Assembly (NCBI GenBank): GCA_030272585.1
Contig: BSYQ01000006.1
Span: 5,667,001 to 5,731,000 of the forward strand
From: Bryopsis sp. KO-2023
Taxonomy: Eukaryota > Chlorophyta > Ulvophyceae > Bryopsidales > Bryopsidaceae
Reading direction: 5' to 3'
Length of the DNA stretch: 64,000 nt
Positions 28,486 to 39,018 of the stretch are shown here, in pieces (position 1 is the first letter of the stretch; each line of letters opens with the position of its first letter). The position numbers and the translations under genes were made by a program. The notes below the pieces were generated by a model. It was not told where the DNA came from, ran no database searches, and was given only the letters and a program-made list of their open reading frames with translations.

Positions 28486-31400
28486 CTACAAGTGATCGGG
28501 CATTTCAGTGGTGGGATTTACATCAATGACCACGCCGATACCCTTCGTTCTGCCCTCTCTGAACACGAATCGAGTTCCTGAGGAAAGGTACTCTGGTCTT
28601 TGCATGAATCTGAATCGAACGACGGCACGATCGCCTGACCTTAGCCTCTCCTTGTCCATGGCAATGACTTTTGCAGACTGCTTGACGATTTCGCAATGTA
28701 TCACAGCCTGCGTACAATCCAACAAGAGCCCAATGGGTTACTACCAGTCAACACCTCGCCTCCACCAAATCAAGAAAATATGCATGCATGCGTACAACAA
28801 GGCAGAATGATATCAAAACCATTTTGACTGAGGTATGCACGTCGATCTACAGATGTCTGGGCAAATCTTAAGAGAGGCGAGTGAAGGAAATCCTACAAGG
28901 GATGGGGTGGATACCTGGTAACGAGGCTGGATGGTGGTGGAGTGTGTGAGGATGGCTATATCAGCATCGAACTCCCATGTAGCTCTTGGCTTGATCTTTC
29001 CATCCACCAAAACCATTCCCTTTCTCACTTGGTGTCGCTTGACCTTCTTCAATGCGAGTGCAGCCGTTTGTCCAGCAACTACCTGCAACATGAGCCAAAG
29101 GGATATTCATTTAAAAATGCGGAGCTTGTAGCACGTTCTTTCAAATTGTCAGATTAATCATAAATGGACACTCAATTTGTTATTCCTATTAAATCATTTG
29201 TATTTGTGTTACCAGTGTCATAGTAATGAAAAACAATTCTTGCAAATAATTGCAAATAAAAGAAATGTGTGATAAGCCAGCCAGACATTCACCATCCAGA
29301 AGTGTTTTTACAGTATTTCCCTAACTTCCAGCCACCCATTTTCCCTTCTCAGTGCAGACAAAAAAAAATTTGATGGGATCCATAGGTCTGACACACTGTG
29401 AATACCAGTACCTTCAAAACTGGGCTATTTAGTGCAAGAAACAAGATTTTAAGCACATTTTGTTCACCTGGTGAACAGCAAGGCGCTTGTAGTGAATACT
29501 CTTTATGGATGTGGGCTTGAAGGTGGCATCAGAGACATCCGGCCCCAACAGCAACGTCGAATTCATCGTGATTGAACCTTTTTTCACTGTTCCAGCAACC
29601 ACAGTCCCCACACCCGGCACCCCAAAAGTCTCGTCGATGATGAACTCCGTGGCCTCCCCCCACTTGTCAGCCCATTGCTGTCTTTGAGGCAAAAGGTTGA
29701 AAAACATCCTCATGAGGTCCAAGCCTTCCCCAGTGACAGCTGATGTCATGAAAATAGGGGCAAGACTGTCTGCATGAATGTTTCTTGCACACATCAAGAC
29801 ATCGGAAATCGTTCGAACCATGATGGGTCGTTTCCTGACACCGGGCTTTCTCAGGATGGCTGTCAAATCCTGCATTTCACACCCAAACAACTTCTTTTCT
29901 CAAAGAAAGCAGGGGCAAGCAAATCGACATATATATATTGTGTGCCACAATGACGGGAAAAAAAAACCAAAAACAGGAAATTTTCAACATGTTCACCACA
30001 ATCACAGGAGCCCCGATTTCTTCTCTGACAATCAAATTTGATTTGCCATCTGCAGCAAAACTGATCAGTGGCATCCCCTCACCTGAACAGTGTTTTGTAG
30101 AATGTGCTTTGGGCAGATATCAATTTTGGTGATGACGAAAAACACAGGAACCTTCAAAGCAAGCGCCACCCCCAGATGCTCCTTGCACATTCCAATCACC
30201 CCGGCATTTGCACCCACGATCGTGCATGCATAATCAGGCAAGTGGCCTGTCAGACCATACGCGGTCGTTTTGAAGTATTTCTCGTGCCCAGCCAAATCCA
30301 CCATCGTAACGACTTTGGATGCCCTCGCTATGTAGTCTGCACACGTCGTGTTTTTGAAAAGAGGGTCGTTCAAAATGGCACCCTTGCTATCCAGCTGCAG
30401 ACAAAATAAAAGAAACAAAAAGAAAAAAAAGTGAGACAGAATCCTGCATCCCTTTCCCACATAACCAAAACACTAAGTTAAAAAAAAACACACTATGAAC
30501 TGCTCGCTCCATTTCATCACTTAATTTTGAGCACCTTATTCAAGCTGTTGCCCTCGATCGAGGTTTTCAAAAAAGCGATTACTGGCGGAGGGTCCTATGT
30601 CTCACCACAAGGTTATGTTGCCCGATGGATGATGTCCGTCCAGTCACTTCCTCGTGGCTGTGCTTGAACACTCGAGATCTAGCATAGCCTCGACCATCGT
30701 CCAACACCATTCTGGTCATCACCCCCACCATTGTCGACTTCCCACTATCCACATTCCCGATGATCGCCACCCTGACCTCAAGAGGTTGCTTGACACCAGG
30801 ATGCTGTCTAATCAAGACGTCGGCCACATGGCATTGAACCACCCCCTCATCCTCGTGTCCGGCAGCATCCACCACCCTCGTTCTCAGCACTGTGAGGTCG
30901 GCGGTTTGAGCTTTTGCTGCTGAAGTCATTTGCTGGATGGCATCATCCAGTTTTGCTTCGTCGTTGATGCTCAAGCCCCATGAGGCAGATGCACCCACCT
31001 CCAGGACAAGCTCCCCGACAGATTTCAGCTGCGATGGCAATACAACAGCAGTTTAAATGATTTTGAGTTCTGATTTCCCTTGTTTGGAAACTTGATTTCA
31101 CTAGTAACAATGATTTCAAGGCTTCTGGTTGAACTGATTTCAAGTTCCGATTTCCCCTGTTTAGAAACTTGATTTAACCAGTAACAATGATTTCAAGGCT
31201 TCTGTTTCTGATTTTCCTCGTTTGGAACCTCAAAACCCCTCAGTAGTTTCTTGTCAAAAAGAAAAAAACTTTGATTTCTAGGATTTTCCTCCAGGCGATT
31301 TTACATGGGGTGGTCCACACCTCATTTTGCATCAACACTATTGCATGCTCCAAGCGCTCTTTGAACTCCTCCCCCGGTGCTATCGAGAAATCAGGCATCT

Positions 31401-31700
31401 GGACAAACCAACATTTTCTCAGAAACTGAGAAATAAAAGCAAGTGAACTGGTAACTTCACATATTAGACATTCAACAGAATAAGGGTTTTGGTCTTGTGT
31501 TTTCTGTTCTGTTGGCTTTTCAGAGGGAGCACCACCTGTCCAGGAGCCCGTGCATCGTCAAACTTGTTCAGCAAACCAGTAGCGGGGCTCTCCTCGGAAA
31601 GTTCAGTCAGACCGTCCACCCAACCGTCCCCGCTTTCGGTCGCGGATGTCGCAGCCTGACTCAGGTGGTGTATAGGCTTCCGCCGCGTTGTTTTGCTCAT
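28486..31700 (-). CDS. GTPBP1/GTPBP2-like translational GTPase
   Basis: Seven minus-strand exons, all phase 0: 31700-31536, 31398-31321, 31028-30606, 30394-30083, 29869-29468, 29082-28915 and 28707-28486. They total about 589 aa. The G domain is complete: GNVDSGKST (P-loop, about 172-180), VDLAGHEKY (G3, about 254-262) and FFVITKID (G4, near 310). Then come the EF-Tu domain II signature PGVGTVVAGTVKKG, domain III with WEFDADIAILTH, TTIQPRYQ and AVIHC, and FVFREGRTKGIGVV near the end, exactly as in GTPBP1. The N-terminus is short and variable. Animal GTPBP1 and GTPBP2 are eEF1A/eRF3-like factors that deliver tRNA or help resolve stalled ribosomes and mRNA decay. That role is transferred from the family. 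The enzyme should act in the cytosol. Confidence 0.95.
31067..31232 (+). repeat. imperfect tandem repeat in GTPBP intron
   Basis: A block GTTCTGATTTCCCTTGTTTG, followed by AAACTTGATTT, AGTAACAATGATTTCAAGG and CTTCTG, starts at 31067. It recurs with few changes at 31144 (spacing 77) and partly at about 31205 (spacing about 61). The shorter second spacing comes from a 16-base segment present only after copy one. All copies lie in the intron between GTPBP exons 2 and 3. Confidence 0.75.
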
Positions 31701-34349
31701 TGTTCTGCTCGATTCGCTGGACTCTCTCGGTTCACCCTGACGTCGTCAGTTGTTCTTTGAGATGCGCTCGCGTTCTGTTTCTTTCACTCCTGTTCTATCG
31801 CCGGGTTAGTCTCTGTCTGGTTGTCCAAGCGTGTTAGCTCAGGCAATCCTTGTTCTCTTGAGTGGTCGTCGATCAAGACGAAGGCCAAAGGGCTCCTGAG
31901 GACGCAAACAGGAGGAAGGTCAAAACCACGTGGATTCCAAATAACATCCACGACGAGATCCGCAAAGCACAGACAGTTCGCAAAGGCTGCATATTCGCAA
32001 CGCGTTCAACTGAGTGCCCAGGACGCGGATCCCAAACGGTTACTACGACGGCCGATCAAGAAATGACGTCGCACGCCGGGTTGCCAACTTCAAGATTCTG
32101 GCATAAAACCTAAAACGAAAAACTGCGGCAGCTCCCGCTCGCGATATCGTCCCTGGATTTTGATGACCCCCCTTACCCATTTTTTTCGCGAAGAATCATT
32201 CTTTAAAGGGGAGCCATCCTGCAAGGACAAAAAATGAGAACGACAGCCACCACGAGCAGCAAGGCCAAGCCCCGACCAAACAAAACACCGGAAATTTTTG
32301 CCTGCACGTTTTTGTCCTCCCACCCAACCCCACTGATAGATCATGCTCTCAGTTTCGACAGCATACCTCTTCTGTGCGCAAGTTCTTAAACCGTTGGCAG
32401 CTCAACCGTGGATCTGTCGTGTCTTCACTGCTTGCTTTCGTTCGAACAACGAAATCGTAACCCAAGCTGAAGAAGGCAATTTGTTGATTGCGCAAAAGGG
32501 CCGCAACAGCTGCGTGCCAGCTGCCCACAATGTCTATTTTTAGATCGAATCACACTAACCTCCACAGCGACGTGTTCCCTCCACACTCAAAGCAAGGATA
32601 TTCCGCGACCTCATGCACACCATTCGTATTTTCTTGTGGCAGCGCCGGGCGTGACAGTTGCGGCGCTTGTGGACGATCGATCGATCGTTCTGTTCAATCG
32701 GGTGGCGCTCTCTCTTTTTTGGAGCGATTGTGAGACCAGCGCAGGTCCAGCCTCCGCGGAACAGGGAGGGTTTCCATTACGCATCCCTTGACAAAAGAAA
32801 AACGATAACTGAAAAAATACAAAACGGAATCGTCCGGGCCGATCGACGGCTGGATGCCCGGCACAACAGCGGCACAACAGTGTGTTCAACGTAAGGTGCT
32901 CAAAAGTTCGCGGTCTGACAAAACCAAACTAAATACCGCTGCGCCAGGAAGGTGGGGATAAGCCGTTGCCCTGAACCGCGCAAGCCAGGCGGAGATCTCA
33001 AGGTGTGTGCTTGTCGACGTCCAACCCTGCTGGACGTCTGCTCTTTCGGTTACCAGAAAACCCCGTCGTACGCTTGTTCTTGTTTGCTTACATCTTTGTA
33101 TCTTTTGCCGATCCAAGCGTTCGTGTTTTCTGGTTCTCGGTTGCACTTTCAGGCTTTCGCACCAGCCGTTTATTTTCTTTTGCTCAACCCCGCCTTGGAA
33201 AACGCGCCAACCTTGTATTTGGGTGGGTTCGATCTTTCCTGAAAGGAGAAATACGACCGCGACGCTTCTGACGCTTTTCAACACGAGGGTCTTGTCGCTG
33301 GACGACGACCGCGCCTTACTCACCACCACCTGGCCAGCGAATAGACCTCGAAAGAAACATAGGAGCATACCACACTCGAGAGTTCACGGTTGCTTGCTGC
33401 TGGTTAACCCCATCCCTGTGGCGAAGCCTGGGGCCATTCTTTATGGGGGAAGATGTTGGCGCAGTCGTTTTTTAGATGCCAGCACCGGTGCAGTGTCCTG
33501 CGAACTTTCCGCTCGAGGGTGGTGTGTCAGGTGAGCTGCCGTTCGTTTTCGCGCTCAGTGGCTGAATCCTTGGGCATCCCAAAGTGTTGTCGTTGAAAAT
33601 TATATCGACGGTTTCTGTATGAAGCCCACACCTTTTAGTTATATTTGCTTGAGTGCAAAAAGTATAAGACAACCCCCTTGCTGGGCAAACCAACTGTTCG
33701 TTTAGTGAAACAGTTTTTTTCTTCTTCTTGTTAACAGTTGAAAAAGCTTGCAACAATTCTTCTCAGTGCTTTTTTGTTCATTGATTTTTTTTCCTTCTTT
33801 TTTTGATCAGGGGTTGCTTTCTTCTGGAAGATCGATTTCGTCTGTGGTGGAGGGCACCTGTGTAAATCGTGTTGGAAGCTCCAGTTTCGTGAGAAGATTT
33901 AATTATGGGAAAATTGCATTGGGCAGCAAGAAACTAGCTCAGGTGCACATTTACAGACAAAAACTGCAATAATTTACATTTAAACAAACATTGTCTTCTA
34001 ATGCAAGGCTGAAGCCCTTCGTGTTTAAAACACAGCACAGCATCTATTTGTAATGATGCTACATACTTTTTAAGTAGTTTTAAGTAGTTTCCAACTCTTT
34101 TTATTCATTTTACTTTTATTTGTATAAGTGTTTTTTTTTTTTTTGGGGGGGGGGGGAAGGGAGGGAAATCTTATGATTCTGAACCTTCTAGGAACTGTCG
34201 TCACTGGCATTGCCCTGAATGGCTGTTGCAAATCAACTTGTGTTATTGATTTTTTCTTTGCATGCTTCCGATAATCCGGTAAAGTATGTGTAGAGTCTTA
34301 CTGTGCATGACCCTTGAGAATCAAAGTTAACATTACTGTTTGCACTGGA
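31701..34349. other. 2.6-kb divergent region, CpG-rich, no secure gene
   Basis: It separates the GTPBP start (-) from the intronless orphan (+). From 31700 to about 33550 it is rich in CpG (many CGAT, GTCG and CGAC words) and open frames are found in several frames, none with recognisable features. From 33700 the composition turns AT-rich. A segment 33830-33942, flanked by TTGATCAG and a GTGCAC donor-like site, might be a 5' UTR exon of the orphan. A T15/G12 junction lies at about 34130-34156. Confidence 0.35.
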
Positions 34350-36836
34350 ATGGCGCAACAGGAAGATGACCTCCAGGAAAGAGTGCAATATCTCGAAAAG
34401 GAGGTGTCTCGGCAGTCGCAAACGGTGGCTCAACTACAGAACGATGTCATGAATCTCTTGAGAAACGAAGTGGCCAGACTGACAGAGGAACGCAGCCCCA
34501 GACAGAGCGTTTCCGCTCTACAAACCGTGCTCAGATCAGCGGAGCAGTCAAACTCAAGCTCAAAAACAAATTTGCACTTTGCAGATGGCATAGGAACGCC
34601 TCAAAACGCCGCCGGAACGGATCGCCTGGACATTGGAGAACGGCTGGGTGATTTGGAATCCCAGCTCGGGCAGTTGCTTACGTCGATTGGGGTGTACAAT
34701 GAAGCCGTCGCTTCTCAACAGTTGCATTTTGATAGACTGGAACGGTTCGTCCTGGATTACAAGAAGGGTGACATTGGGCGATTTGGGGAGAAGCAGGAAA
34801 TCGTTGATGGACTGAACATGCACTTGAGATCTCTCTTGGAAGGATTGGAGCAAGAAAGGACCGCCCATGGTGCTGCCGTGACAGAGATTCTTTCCCGACT
34901 GGATGGTATCGAATCAAGAATTCGCACACAAGAGGCGTTCATCGCCCGACTCTCCGGAAAATCCGGGGTGGTCCGTGTAGGGAATTGGGAAACCTCGCCG
35001 TCTCTAGGGTTTACTGTGCCTTGGCTGAGTGGAGCACCATACTCTCCGATCTATGCCAACTCCAGCTTTCAATCTCTACGGGCAATTTTGGATGAGAGTC
35101 TGGGCATATCAGAGGGTGAAGTGAAAATCGAGTTCGAGGAGGAGGATACGTTGCTGGAGGAATTAGTCAACATTGGCGTTCCGGGTGCTCTTTGGCATGC
35201 AAGTTCTGAGATTGTGGATGATCAATCTCCGTTCGCTGCCATGCAAGAGTCATGCACTTCGACCCTCTCCAGCTTCAATTCGGGCTCCGCCCATTCCGAA
35301 TCGCATTTGGATCGGAAAACGGACACAGGGGTTAGCCCCAGTCAATTCCACCCCATAGAAAGAGGCGAGTTTGAGTGCGTGAATGGAAAAAAACCTAAAA
35401 TTAATGAAGACGGAGGGGGGCCGCCGGGTATGGTGAGCATTGTTGCAGAAATGGAAACTAGTACAGCAGATGATCAAGACTCATGCAAACATGATGAAGT
35501 GGAAAAGAAGGCGAATGTACAAACACAGACCTCTACACCTGTACAAAATGACATCCCTGAAGAGGGCGTGGAAGATCGAGTCCAATATAACATCGTCAAA
35601 TCGCGGGTTGACTCATTGATGCCATCGTTGGCAAAAGATGTGGATAATTCCCAGGAGCCTTTCATCGAGAGGCCCGGTCGGGAGGGCAGCCCTGCGGTTT
35701 CTCAAATTGACGATAGTGCTCCGGATGTACATATCAAGGAACGCTGGACGAGACGTCGGTCCTTCGATGGGGACGTGATGCTGTGCAGCGCGCCACCGAG
35801 TGTAGAAATTCATCCACTGGAACAACCTAGGCTAAGACAGGGAGATGTTAATTGTAGAAAGAATGATCCTGAAAGGGAGGAGTGTGGCGGGGTCGATATC
35901 CCGAGCTCGAGTACTTCTGGTTGCAGGGATTCCGGGGAACCATACAGATGTGTTTTGGGTATTGGACCGACAGGGGAGGCTCCGGAATCGTCAGACGATT
36001 TAGTGGAGACGACCTCTGTATGTTGTGGGGATGCCGTGGTGGATATGCCGACTCCACGTGATTTGGACGATGATGAGCTCATGTATTTGTTGGAATTGAG
36101 CGATGTCGAAGAGGATGTGGGGTCGTGCGACGAACTGGAAACTCCACGGAGCCCGAGGATACTGGTTTCCCTGCACGATGGGGTGAAAAAACAGGGCGGA
36201 GGGGATCGTGCTGCTGAAGAGGTGGCCCTCAGACTGACGGTCGAAGGATTCACGAATGTGACGTCGACCCTGGCACGAACCTGCTCCGGAAATCCTAGAG
36301 AGGATACGAGATTTGATTTGTTATTGGACGACCCCAGGGGGCATGGTGTGGAGTTCATTGGGATGCCGATTTCTAGTGCGAGAAATCGAGGTGGTCATGG
36401 GGTGAGTCAGCAAGAGTCTTACGAGGTGGAATCCCCGGCTTCAGCTCAGGATCAAGATCAAGATCACACTGATCGAGATCACGCTGATCGAGGGGTGTTA
36501 CGGATTGGCTCTTGGGGTGTTGCGGAAAATTCAAGTGTTTTTGAGAATCCTCTCTTCGAAGAGATGGAGGGGGGGTTCCAGTGGGGTGGCTCCATCAACA
36601 ATAATTCAGACGGAGTTCAGCGATGGGTGAATCCATTGTTCGCCGAGGAGGAGGAGGAGGAGGGTGTTCCGCTCCTTGCGGTGCCGATCGTGGAAAGCCC
36701 CGAATGCCATATCGTGTCGTCGACTCGATGGGTGTCTTTCCACGATGCTGTTGCACCTGCCAATGTTTTCGGGAGGCCCAGAGCTCCATCGCCTCTGGGG
36801 AATTTCCCGCTTGACGAAAAAATTGCGCTGCGATGA
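34350..36836 (+). CDS. intronless acidic coiled-coil protein of unknown function
   Basis: A single open frame of 828 aa starts at the first in-frame ATG. Residues 1-45 form a heptad-rich coiled coil (LQERVQYLEKEVSRQSQTV), and a second helical stretch runs to about residue 200. The rest is mostly disordered, strongly acidic and Ser-rich. Two short words recur: RVGNW (about residue 210) versus RIGSW (about 710), and NPLFEE versus NPLFAE near the C-terminus. A QDQDQDH / TDRDHADRG run is a small slippage repeat. I recognise no domain, signal peptide or membrane helix. Codon use looks like the neighbouring genes and the frame is long without a stop, so it is very likely coding. The lack of introns is unusual here. 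A scaffold or adaptor role is only a guess. Confidence 0.8.
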   Translation: MAQQEDDLQERVQYLEKEVSRQSQTVAQLQNDVMNLLRNEVARLTEERSPRQSVSALQTVLRSAEQSNSSSKTNLHFADGIGTPQNAAGTDRLDIGERLGDLESQLGQLLTSIGVYNEAVASQQLHFDRLERFVLDYKKGDIGRFGEKQEIVDGLNMHLRSLLEGLEQERTAHGAAVTEILSRLDGIESRIRTQEAFIARLSGKSGVVRVGNWETSPSLGFTVPWLSGAPYSPIYANSSFQSLRAILDESLGISEGEVKIEFEEEDTLLEELVNIGVPGALWHASSEIVDDQSPFAAMQESCTSTLSSFNSGSAHSESHLDRKTDTGVSPSQFHPIERGEFECVNGKKPKINEDGGGPPGMVSIVAEMETSTADDQDSCKHDEVEKKANVQTQTSTPVQNDIPEEGVEDRVQYNIVKSRVDSLMPSLAKDVDNSQEPFIERPGREGSPAVSQIDDSAPDVHIKERWTRRRSFDGDVMLCSAPPSVEIHPLEQPRLRQGDVNCRKNDPEREECGGVDIPSSSTSGCRDSGEPYRCVLGIGPTGEAPESSDDLVETTSVCCGDAVVDMPTPRDLDDDELMYLLELSDVEEDVGSCDELETPRSPRILVSLHDGVKKQGGGDRAAEEVALRLTVEGFTNVTSTLARTCSGNPREDTRFDLLLDDPRGHGVEFIGMPISSARNRGGHGVSQQESYEVESPASAQDQDQDHTDRDHADRGVLRIGSWGVAENSSVFENPLFEEMEGGFQWGGSINNNSDGVQRWVNPLFAEEEEEEGVPLLAVPIVESPECHIVSSTRWVSFHDAVAPANVFGRPRAPSPLGNFPLDEKIALR

Positions 36837-39018
36837 TGACTGCTTTTTTTTATTTTTGGAGAGAAATTGGGGTCGGGATGGGGACGAAGAAAAAAAAACA
36901 AAGGGAGGGGGAGGGAGGGTCATTTTGCTGACTGTTGAATTAGTACTCATTATTTTGTGGATGTATATGATGGTGGTGATGGCTTTCGTGAGTTTTTGGT
37001 TAGAGAGGCTGGGCAATTTTGGACTAGTTGGAAGAAAAAAGGGGGCACTGAAGTCAGTGTTGCCAGTACTCGTCATTTTTTTTTTTTTGAGATCGGGGGA
37101 AAACTAGAGGGTCATTTGAAAAAGAGTGGGGTTGCTCCTTTCTCTTTGGAAAAAAAAGGGGGGGGGGGGGGGGTTGGGGGAACAAAACAAAAATACAAAA
37201 AATGATAGCATCATTTTTTCTTGTTTTCCGATGGCTTAAAAAGCGGTTGGCACTTTTTCGTCAGGGGGATGATGTTGGCGATTTTTTTCAGGAGCTCAAT
37301 AATTTAGCCAATGAGTGAAAATTAGGGCAACCTTTATCTTTTTTCTTTTTTTTCAATCAGATTGTCCCTTTTTTGCTTGATTTCACTGATGAGGGCTGCT
37401 TTCGCTTCGAAAACAACAAAAAAATAAATGTTTTTAATGTTAGAAAAGCGGGGGTGGTGGAAGGCGGCTGAGAGAGGCGTTCTTTTGTTTGCGGATTGAA
37501 TTTTGGGGGTTGAGAATCAAACTTTCTTTTTTTTTCGGGGAGGGGGGGGGGGGTGAAGAAGACTGGAGTCGGGGGTTTTGGAGGGTGGTCAAAAAAAGAA
37601 CAAGTGAAACAACAAAAGAAGGAAAAAGGATGACCTATTTATAACATTGTTAGTGAGGAGGAATTTATCCAATATGTTGTTTGGGGTTGCCGTTTATATG
37701 AGAAGCTCCCGATCGCTCCATCCCTTTCTTTTTTTGACGCATTTTCTTTTCTGTTATTTCTTGTTTGTTTTAATTTGCTTCCTTTTTTTCCTGTTAAAAA
37801 GGATTCGTTGCCGTTTTTTTTAGGAGTTATATACGAGGTTTTTTCAATTGACATAAAAAAAAACGAACCAAACGAAGAAAGGGGTGGGGCGGTGAGGAGG
37901 AATGAGATGGGAAATGGGGCAAGAAAAAAATCGTTGCAGAGGAATGAGAGAAAAAAAAAACAACATTGATAGGGGTGTAGTTGGGATGGAAAGAGAGTTG
38001 TTGATTGCTGTGTGTATTTGTAATGGCTGGTTCAATTGGATGTCAAAGACATGTGGTAAAATGTGGCGATTCTGCGGAAAAACTTCCTGACTTTGGATGG
38101 ATTGAATGAAACCTTGTTGACGGACGATTGATTCCATCAGGTTCATCTTCTACGAGTGAGGAGAAAGGCTCTTTTTCGTCTGGGTTTGGGTTGATTTTAC
38201 TGATTTCGGAACATTCATGGTTGCTGTAGGTTGGGAGGTCAATGGTGCATGGTGTACCTGGTCCAGATTTTGGGAACGTAGGACTGATTATTCTACCTGC
38301 TAGGAATAAAACGAATTCTGTGGACCTCCCCCCCCCCGCCCCCCCAAAAAATAGAGTAGACAAACAAGAAGTTAAACGCAACCAAGACGAGTTGAAAACC
38401 AAGGATGCACGCTGTAATTCACAACCAGCGCTTTGTATCATATCATGTCATGTCCTACCCAGAGGTTCCCTTTCTAATAGAAATTCTCTGGAAAGAAATA
38501 AACGTCTGGGTGGATACAAACAGCAGACATCAAATTCCAATCGAATTCCCCCACTACAAAGTCCTCAAAACAAATCAAAGAACAGACGCCAGGCCACACA
38601 GACGACAAGGAAAGCCGCCATGAGCACATCCCGAGCTTTAAAACGGACAGGGAACAAGGTTGATGTGACAAAATCCACTCCGAACGAATGGCGGCACTGC
38701 ACGCACATCAACCAACATCCAATCCCTTCTTTGCAGTTCTATGAGGTGGCTTTCGTCATCCACTGGGTGCGATCGTGCATTTTGTTTGGTGCCTCTGATC
38801 GTTGAGGAGCATAAGCGTCAGCCCCCACATTTCACAGACAGTTTTACCTGCAAGACCAGACCGCAGTTTTTCAGATCGACACCGTTCATGCAGGAATAAA
38901 GCTGGGAAAAAGAAAAGTAAAGAACGAAAAAAAAGAAAGCGACCTTCCTCGAACAAAGGAAAAACAGACGGTCGCCTGATATGCACGAGTTGCAAAGTTT
39001 GCGTCGACACTAGCCAAG
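36837..39018. other. orphan 3' flank and VPS13 promoter region
   Basis: A 2.2-kb stretch of low-complexity DNA: long A, T and G tracts, including G16 at 37158-37173, and purine-rich blocks. Short ORFs at 38043-38441 (-) and 38242-38805 (+) overlap each other and have no recognisable features. The 100 bp before the VPS13 ATG are A/G-rich. No gene is called. Confidence 0.4.
36903..36919 (+). other. G-quadruplex motif in 3' flank of orphan gene
   Basis: Four G runs (3, 5, 3, 3) separated by single A residues lie 67 bp after the stop codon of the 828-aa ORF, so probably in its 3' UTR on the sense strand. This is a minimal-loop G-quadruplex pattern. Confidence 0.6.

Noticed and set aside
32886-33534. 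Overlapping ORFs of 160 (-) and 175 (+) codons
   Set aside because: Open in several frames of a CpG-rich stretch, no hydrophobic or domain pattern, no splice partners. Probably promoter/UTR DNA.
35810-36358. 182-codon minus-strand ORF
   Set aside because: Complement of the acidic Ser-rich orphan; compositional shadow only.
38043-38805. Candidate exons on either strand before VPS13
   Set aside because: A CCTAGCAG acceptor-like site precedes the minus ORF, but no upstream exon or homology was found, and the plus ORF is low complexity.
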